Made by a program: the position numbers and the translations under genes
From: Atrichornis clamosus
Lineage: Eukaryota > Chordata > Aves > Passeriformes > Menuridae
Length of the DNA stretch: 64,000 bases
Direction: 5' to 3'
Assembly: GCA_013400975.1 (NCBI GenBank)
Contig: WBMZ01004678.1
Span: forward strand, 46,061-110,060
Shown here: positions 56,737-64,000 of the stretch, piece by piece
Layout: the number at the start of each line of letters is the position of its first letter
Numbering within the stretch: position 1 is the first letter of the stretch
The notes under the pieces: model-generated
The model's database searches: none
Seen by the model: the letters and a program-made list of their open reading frames with translations, nothing else
What the model was told of the DNA's origin: nothing

Positions 56737-59700
56737 CTGCAATGAGAGAGATTCAAGGTTGGCTTTCAGAAACGCAGAGTGCCAGGGCTGCAGAATGACA
56801 CTGGTGCTCTACGCTACTCAGCTTATCCTGTTGATTCCAAACATACAAAACCAAGCCTAATTTAAGCACTCGGACCATAAAAGAGTCATCCAGATTCCAT
56901 ACCTGTGCATAAGCATCTCTTGAACCTCACACACACATGGGGTTGCTTTGAGAACAAACATAAACCCCCACTGTATTCATCAATGAAATAATATCACGGA
57001 TAAACCAGCCTGCAGTGATTTAACCAACACGCTCAGCACCCAAAGTCAGCTTGTGTAATTTCTGTAGGCTAAAATTTGTGACAGACCTGGGGTAAAACAC
57101 TCTTACACTGTTATCAAACAAGACAGAGAATCCTTGTGCCCAATATGTGGTTGTCAATGCTAATATTTAAAGAATGCACAGTGATAAATTTTTAAAAAGT
57201 AACCACATAGGAGATTGCGGGAAGTTAGGAATACAAATGGAACTGTATTCCTCCAGTGTCAGATGCTTGAATTTTTATTCTGATGCAGAATGACACAGGG
57301 ATTGTAATTTACAGTGTTTTAGAGAAATTCACTACATTGTGAAGAAAACAAAATATGCCAAGAAGTAATAGAGCTCTATAGTGCAGACATTGTAAAGACA
57401 TTGACTGAGGTTTCAAGGGGACTATTCATCATTCCAATCTAACATTTGAATTTCATAGGACTCACAAAACTCTAATTTCAGAGACAAAGGGCTGAGCAAA
57501 GTTTGTTTTTAGCAATTTTGGGAATATGTGTCCTGTGTTTCTTTAAAGGACCTCAAAAATAGAAATGTCTTGTATTGCACTTATCAGCTCACTAAGTTCT
57601 TTTGAGTTTGATGGGTCATCACCAACTCTAGTTGAAGACTAGGTTCCTTATTGACAAAGGAACATATTGGTTGCTGTTATTAGTAAGAATGAGCAGTGTG
57701 CAAAGAGGGAAAATGTAAGTCTAATAATTGTATTGATTTCTTAGGTTTGATATTGCACAATCACAGAAGAAAGACAATGCCCTACAAAGAATAAGCATCA
57801 GTAGAGCATCAGATGACTTGTGTTTGAGCAGAACACCTGCACCTGGGCACTGGTGCTTTCTGTGCATGCTTAGCTTAGAAATACCCACAGGACACTACGT
57901 GTGTTAGCCTGTAAATTCTTTGATTAGGGGATCTCTGATTGACTGTTCAGAGACTGAAAAGGAAAACTTGGAATTACTACTTACACAAGAATTCTGCAGA
58001 CATTTCCCACCAGGCTGGATTTCAGACATACGAGCAGTTATGGCAACCACAGTACCCCAGAGACATCTCACACACCTACTTTAATTCTATCGGACCACTT
58101 TCAAAATAGATTTACATTATCTCTATGTAATTGTCTTCTACCAAAATCAACCATCTCAGGAGCACAAAGTGGAAAGAAGATACTTCTATTTTCCGTGGCC
58201 TTGGAAATGCCAATTACTGCAATAGTTCTGTGGAGCCTTCAATAACTGGGCACATATTACGAGCAGCCTGAGGCCAGCAGGTCCCACCACAAGCTACATT
58301 TCCTTCTGAATGCTCTATCTGCTTTCTGCAAGGCAAAACACTCTCTGCCTTTTAACATCTATTCTTACTGACATTGACATGAAGGGTTTCATTACCTTGA
58401 GGGGAAACAGCGAGATCCAGGTATAAAGGAAGGGTGGCAAAATGGAAACTGAGGAGCTCCTCCAAACAGACTGGCTGGTTGTCCAATGGGAGCAGACACA
58501 TAGGCAGGTGAGGGAATAAAAGGGGTAGCTTGGGGAAGAGCTATGCCTCTAGGAAAAACAGAAATCCCTGGGATCTCACTGTTGGAGACAGAAAACCTGC
58601 CACTGGTGCTGGAGATGTTACTTGGGTTTCTGCTGAAGCTCTCAGGGAAAGCGGGTGCAGGTCTCTTCAGGGAGAAATTGAGCCCAGATGATACAAAAGC
58701 TTCTCTCTGAGCAGGTTCAGCAAAGTGCTGTGATGAAACTGCAGGGCGCAGGGGCAGAGTTGGAACTGCAACAGCCACTGATGTGGTGCTTGCAGCCGTG
58801 CTCTGGAAAAAAGTCATGGCACCAGCATGCTGAATGGAAGAAGCTGGCAGACGCGTGGCAGGAGACTCACCTTTGGAAAACAGAACAGTTATTTATCAGG
58901 CATGATCACTGAGTTTTGATAAGCAGCATCATAGCAAACCACAGCATTTCTGGCTAGGGGTAGAATCGTTTCCCTCCAAACCCTTCCCAGCAACTCATGG
59001 TCATGCACATAACGTGTCTTCTGACAATGAGTCTGGAGCCCACACGTTCAAGCTTCCTTCCACTGAAACCCCAAGATGGAAGAAGAAGGAATTGGCTAAT
59101 GACTGCTGGGGCTGTGGGGGTGATGAGGGCTGTGTCTTGTCCTGATAAGGCCACAGAATAGGTTGGAGTGTGCCTACAATGCCTGAAGCTCAGAAGACCT
59201 CACAAGTCTACTGAGTTGGAGTGAGCCAAATTTATCACAAATCTGTGTGGTGAGCAACAGAAGCAACAATTAGAACACCCTAATCTCCAGTTTCCTTATT
59301 TCACCAATGAATGTAGCCACTAGACAATTTCACTTTGAAATGTTTTGCAGAGCACAAACTTCAATGTACACTTTCAAATCACACCTCGTCAACAGGGCTG
59401 CATTTACAGAGAAAGATTTCAAAACACATTGCGTAAGTGTTTTCAAACATCACCAACTCAGAACTTCACCAGAACAAAGCTGAGCGTTCTTTATCTCCAA
59501 ATATTACCACACAGCATAACCAGGCATTTCATTTTCTTGTCTCATAGTAGAGAAAGCAGCCCTTATCAGCATGCTTAAAGGGGAAAATTCCATTGCCTGG
59601 GTCTAAGCTATTTGCTGTTGAAATCAACTAACCATGCAATGACAGAGCCAGAGCTCCTTCACTAAGGAATATTGCAGATCAGCTCTTACACTGGACTGGG

Positions 59701-62700
59701 GGCTCTCACACTACACCCTATTTCACTGTGTTGATTTCTTGTAAAAAGGAGGATCCTTCCAGGATATCTGTGAGGTGGAGACCAAAAAAAGAAAACAAAC
59801 ACCTGTAGCTTAACAGCTTAAGAAGAAAGCAAGTGTTGAGTACAGAGATCTGAAAAGACCAAGAGGTAGGAGGAGGAAGCCAGGAGCTACAAAGACAGTA
59901 AAGAGCAGGGATCTGTGGGCAGTGAGGAAGCCAGGGGAATTCCAGAGGAAGCAGCAGGAAGAGAATAGGAGGCAGAGATGCAGTGCGGGGGACTGATAGA
60001 AACAGCAGTGTCAAAAAAGACTGAGAAATTGTTTCAGTTGTATCTACACCCCCACAGAATCAGAGAATGGTTTGGGTTGGAAGAGACCTTAAAGCCCATC
60101 TTGTTCCCACTCCCTGCCATGGGCAGGGACACCTCCCACTATCCCAGGTTGCTCAGACCCCTGTCCAACCTGGCCTTGGACACTTCCAGGGATGGGGCAG
60201 CCACAGCTTCTCTGGGCAACCTGTGCCAGGGACTCACCACTCTCACAGCAAAGAATTTCTTCCCAATATCCAATCTATACCTACTCTCTGTCACTTTGAA
60301 GCCATTCCCCCTTGCCCTGTCACTACATGCTCTTGTAAATACAAACTCTTACTACAATAGGTAAATCCTGAATTTTTTAAACAATTCACTACTGAGAACT
60401 CACAGACTGGATGTCCAATGCTGTTCTTGACTTTGGGGTTGGCAAAAGAGTAAGCAGGTGATGAGAAGGGCAGAGTGCCAGCTGGATTGGTAGCGATGGT
60501 ACTCTGGGAAGTGCCAGAAAATGCAGCAGAGCCAGGAGGTGATGAACACTTCTTTTTGTTTGGCTGATAAACCCAACCTGCCAGAGATGAAAAAAAAGAT
60601 GAAGACATCCAGTATTTTGGACGGTTTCATTCCTTATCTAAAGCTGTGGTATCTGTAATTCTGCAGTATCTGATAAAACAAGTCCAAAACCTGCTCCTGT
60701 AGTCAATGGCAATACTCCAGTTGTTCCAGTGAGATGGCAAATGGGGAATTTTACTTGAGATGGAAATGAAATAGAAATATTTGGGCATTGTTTGGATGTC
60801 ACCAAGTAGTAACTGCTTATGAGACAAAGAAATACAGAACAGTGGGGAGTGCCATGGCCCAGCTGAGGAAAGCATGTTAAGGAGAACAAGACATTGGTAC
60901 CATGGGCTTTCAGTGGGGAAGAAAACCACGACTATTCAGAATGTGGACCTTTCCTCATTGTTTCCTTAACCCCTTAACTCTCAAATGTATCTGCAGGTTA
61001 CAACACATAAGGGAAAATATGACCCTCTAGGAATCCTGGATAGATTCTGGAGAGTTTGTTTGCCTTTGCCTGACAACATTAACCAGACACTAACAGACAT
61101 ATAAATATATTATGAATTTACACTGAGCTGCTTGGTTTCTTACACAGGTTAACTCTTAATGCAACTTTAAAGAAACACCTTTTTTTTTTTTTCCTTTTTT
61201 GATGGATGCAAGGAGAGTAATGCTCTCATCTTTTCCTTGTTTAGGACAGATTAGTCAGATCTTGTCTACCAGGACTAGACAGGATCATGAACTAGCAGGA
61301 TTAACACAAGAGAGAAAGAAAGGATCACGACATCTGGAATCTCAACAGCTTTTAAAAACTATTCAAAATACTTATGCTCCATTATTTTCTGGATGAATGA
61401 ATTTGTTAAGGGTACAAATTTTTAACACTTGACAGAAGGCTGAGAAACATAATTTTCCACATCACTACTTGGGAAGCCAAATTCTACATATTGAAGAATC
61501 CCACAGAATACAATGCTGTTTGTGCTTCCTGTGACATTTCCCTTTCCTGCTTTTAAGGAATGGATGCATGTGTCACCACAGGCCACCTGGGCAGCTCTTT
61601 CTGGAGCAAGGAAACTGATGCAGCAGGCCATGTTCACAACAAACTCACTATCTGGCCATTAGACTCCTAAAGCATTCAGAAGAGCTGCTGTAGCTGTGGT
61701 AGTCTAAACACCATCATTTGGGATGCTTTAAAAAATTCATATGGTTTCAGGCACACAGAAGGAGTCTGCTTGAAATATTTGTAATTTTTAAAGTCTCTAT
61801 TACTTGCTATAATGCAAGAGATTGATTTTTCAAAAAAGCCTTGCACTTCTAAAGCATTCAGGTAAATAAGTAAGATGTTTACCAGGAAATTCCTCCCTGT
61901 GCCTCAGTTTTATTTTGTTGGCTTCATCGTAATACGGCTGCTTCTGCTCTTCAGTCAGTTTGCTCCACTCCAAGCCAAGCTGAACACTGATTTCTGCATT
62001 GTTGGCACCTGGGTTGGCTTTGGCCACAGCAGCCCGATGGATCCGGGCCCACACCATAAATGCGTTCATTGGACGCTTCACACGGCCACTTTTGGTCCTG
62101 CTAAATGGAGTATCTGGCATCCCTGTGCAGCAAGGCAAGGAGAGATGGTCAACTTGCAGCAATACAGCAATACAGGTCACATTCAATAGTACTTCCAGAG
62201 GATATCTGGCAACAGCATCACTCGAGGTTTGGAACAGATGAAACGCAGTGCACATTTGGAGAGCAGTTCCTACAAAACAACTGACTATCCTCCACTACCC
62301 TTCACCAAGTCACTGTACAAGGAATCATCTGCCTGGCTTTTGTTACATATAATTAAAAAAAAAAGCGCAACATGGGACTGCTAACACACTAGTTTGGATT
62401 TCACTTGGCTAGTTTTCTTATGAATTTGTAAACTAAACATTGTATAGCATAGCCCACATCACTCCAAATTTGTTATCACCATCAGAACTATGTATCCAAA
62501 GCCCTAAGGATGCAGGGACTTTGGAATGTAGGGCTGTTTAGTCCCACACCTGTGCAGTCCCTGCCTTCTCAGCTGAGGTTGTTGCTATTCTGGGTTTCTG
62601 GCTGGATTTTGTTGTGTTGTGTGGTTTGGTTTTTTCCTCAGATTTGGACACTCGTTTTGTTGGAGGAACCAGTGTTCCCAAACGATTGTTACATGACACC

Positions 62701-63906
62701 TGGCTTTGGCTCTTTGTAAACACAGGCTGCATTTAAATTGAGCTGGCAACATGATGAATCCCCAGGCCCCTTAAAACTGATCCCTGAGCAAGCAATTTCC
62801 TCTCTGAAAAAGGTTTAGAATTAACTCTTTCACATAATCAATAAAGGGTAAAAGTCTTTAAGACCTGACCTTTGAAAGTCTAGGTATTTTCAAAAAAAAA
62901 GAGCTTCTAAACCAGATGTTTCAAAATGGTCTTCATTGAACATGTCCAAATCTTCTCAGAGAGGGGTAGGAATACTTTGTAGCTTTAAAAATCAGATTCC
63001 TGACCTTAAAAGTGCAATCACAACTAATTGTAATTCTGAACACTGTTCTAAGGGGTTTCATGTAGTTGGGGAGCAAGTGGACAAAACTGCATTGATAACA
63101 AACCCCTACAGCACTCTGTGCTCCTGTGCTTTTGTGACTTACGCTGTGTAAGAGATGTGCTAAATCCAGCCTATCCAAAGGGATGATTCTCTAACAACGA
63201 CCTTTCCACTTGAGTTCTCCTGCCTGATAACCTGTCACCTGTGTGCCACCGAGTGGCCCCTGGCAAGCTCTCTGACCGTAATACCTGAATCCGAGGGCAG
63301 GACTGTGAGGGGAATGTTTTTCGTTTCAATCTTTGGACGCTGCAGTAAAGGCTGCAATTGAACCGGCACTTGCTTTACCGGCACTGGAGTCACATGCATC
63401 AGCTGTGAGGGCAGAGGGCCTTGGATCTGCACGTGGGACCTGGAAGGTAAGGACTGAAACAAAACCGGGATATTCTGATCTTGAGGAGGACTGCCAAGCT
63501 CGCATAAGGATCCAGCCGGGACATCGCTCTTCTCCACCTTCACTGGGCGGGCCTCAAAGGCCACGTTGGGACGCTGCACTTTGACAGCAGCTCTTCTCCA
63601 GGGCTTATTCCCACTTTGCTCCAGCATCTTCTCCTCGTTCTGGCGGTCCCCGCTGCCCTTCTCGTGGTCCTTTTCTCTCCTGATGGCGCCGCGGATCTCC
63701 TTCTCAACCGCCGCGGGAGCCGGGATGCACCTGCTCTTCTTCGCTCCTCCGTCGCTGAGCCCGGGGCAGCTCGGGTGCTCCTGCGCCCGGGGCTCCTGCA
63801 CGGGGACGCGCAGCGCTCCGAGGGGGCCTACGGCCTCCCTGTGCCTGGGGGGCGACGCGGAGCTGTCCCGGGCGCGGAAGCGGCACTGCCTGGCTCTGCG
63901 CTCCAT
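56367..63906 (-). CDS. SOX30: SOX30, HMG-box transcription factor, complete, 5 exons
   Basis: Joining 63906-63285, 62122-61883, 60577-60404, 58870-58396 and 56736-56367 gives 1,881 nt: 626 residues plus TAG. All junctions are GT-AG and in phase. The HMG box (about residues 221-290) contains [31 protein letters not shown] and [15 protein letters not shown], and is followed by the SOX30-type GWVYQP. Just before it, [17 protein letters not shown] is a SOX30 signature. The C-terminus has FGYGNFSSS and ends in an acidic [11 protein letters not shown] stretch, as in human. SOX30 is a testis-enriched regulator of late meiosis and spermiogenesis acting on DNA in the nucleus. The start MERRARQ, with G at -3, resembles human MERAR. 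The frame stays open upstream to the window edge. The protein is shorter than human (about 753), mostly N-terminally. Confidence 0.96.
56737..58395 (-). other. SOX30: SOX30 intron 4
   Basis: The intron is 1.66 kb and AT-rich. It has no recognised repeat, exon or RNA gene. Confidence 0.85.
58396..58870 (-). CDS. SOX30: SOX30 exon 4
   Basis: The exon (residues 346-503) is serine- and proline-rich and poorly conserved: [27 protein letters not shown], later [20 protein letters not shown] and [13 protein letters not shown], which parallel the human GHPATLFGTPP and FLPGPHYFPSS. The acceptor is CCAAAG, and it leaves in phase 2. Confidence 0.92.
58871..60055 (-). other. SOX30: SOX30 intron 3 outside the CR1
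   Basis: Apart from the CR1 near its 5' end, this intron (58871-60403) shows nothing I recognise. Confidence 0.8.
60056..60345 (-). mobile_element. CR1 LINE 3' fragment, reverse orientation, in SOX30 intron 3
   Basis: The plus strand shows AGAATCAGAGAATGGTTTGG, GGTTGGAAGAGACCTTAAAG, CCAACCTGGCCTTGGACAC and CTTCCCAATATCCAATC, the complement of a bird CR1 3' end. It ends about 60 bp from the splice donor of exon 3. Confidence 0.92.
60404..60577 (-). CDS. SOX30: SOX30 exon 3
   Basis: It opens with WVYQPNKKK, which completes the post-HMG motif, then has a serine- and proline-rich stretch ([20 protein letters not shown]) and ends IGHPV. The donor GTGAGT keeps phase 1 into exon 4. Confidence 0.93.
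60578..61882 (-). other. SOX30: SOX30 intron 2
   Basis: The intron is 1.3 kb, with a poly-T run (T13) at 61180-61192. Nothing else was recognised. Confidence 0.85.
61883..62122 (-). CDS. SOX30: SOX30 exon 2 (HMG box)
   Basis: The exon encodes [20 protein letters not shown] and the rest of the DNA-binding HMG box, through KLRHREEFP. Residues typical of SOX minor-groove binding and intercalation (RPMNAFMVW) are intact. Phase is 1 at both ends. Confidence 0.98.
62123..63284 (-). other. SOX30: SOX30 intron 1
   Basis: The intron is 1.16 kb. No repeat or RNA gene was recognised. Confidence 0.85.
63285..63906 (-). CDS. SOX30: SOX30 exon 1
   Basis: The exon gives residues 1-207: a basic N-terminus, low-complexity proline and glutamine segments ([18 protein letters not shown]), and the conserved [16 protein letters not shown] end. 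It leaves in phase 1 at donor GTATTA, a slightly weak site. Confidence 0.93.
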
Positions 63907-64000
63907 CGCTCCGCGGCCGCTCCCCGACCGCCGCCGTTGCGCCAACGCTCCCCGCGGCCCCGCGCCGCCGGCGCGCACCGGCCCCGCATCCCGCACCAAC
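63530..64000 (-). promoter_or_regulatory. SOX30: CpG island over SOX30 exon 1 and promoter
   Basis: CpG density rises sharply towards the window edge, covering the 5' half of exon 1 and the 94 bases upstream of the start codon. The island probably continues outside the window. In human, methylation of the SOX30 promoter CpG island silences the gene. Confidence 0.7.

Overview
The window is vertebrate nuclear DNA, almost certainly from a bird. Genes are split by GT-AG introns. First exons sit in CpG-rich islands, introns are compact, and the only recognisable interspersed repeats are CR1 LINE fragments with the avian-type 3' end (a short ATTCTGTG-like tail). The gene order and orientation CYFIP2(+) - NIPAL4(+) - ADAM19(-) - SOX30(-) is the conserved order of human 5q33.3 and its avian counterpart. 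I cannot name the species from sequence alone; a songbird is plausible.

Layout: (1) 1-348 holds the end of a CYFIP2 intron and its last coding exon (55 codons), followed by a long probable 3'UTR with candidate poly(A) signals, the last near 4,321. (2) 4.3-9.0 kb is intergenic, with a perfectly spaced 28-bp tandem duplication and two CR1 scraps. (3) 9,356-16,269 is a complete six-exon NIPAL4 (399 codons), starting in a CpG island and ending with a probable poly(A) signal near 17,849. (4) 17.9-21.4 kb lies between two convergent genes and must contain the terminal exon and 3'UTR of ADAM19, which I could not place with confidence. (5) 21,452-51,264 is ADAM19 on the minus strand: 22 coding exons, joined in phase throughout, giving 870 codons from signal peptide to cytoplasmic tail. 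(6) 51.3-56.3 kb is intergenic, with an AT-rich block and a strong 16-bp inverted repeat. (7) 56,367-63,906 is a complete five-exon SOX30 (626 codons) on the minus strand, whose CpG-island promoter runs to the window edge.

The four genes do not form a pathway. CYFIP2 is a WAVE-complex subunit controlling actin. NIPAL4 is a NIPA-family membrane transporter linked to the skin barrier. ADAM19 is a membrane metalloprotease and sheddase. SOX30 is a testis transcription factor. They are neighbours by old synteny. I derived every exon boundary by reading splice sites and checking that codon phase carries across each junction; all internal junctions of the three multi-exon genes agree.

I found no sign of an undescribed system. 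The points worth a second look are modest: the unplaced ADAM19 terminal exon, a near-identical 24-bp tandem repeat inside an ADAM19 cysteine-rich exon, the hairpin 3' of SOX30, a CR1 carrying a readable reverse-transcriptase C-terminus, and a SOX30 N-terminus much shorter than in human.
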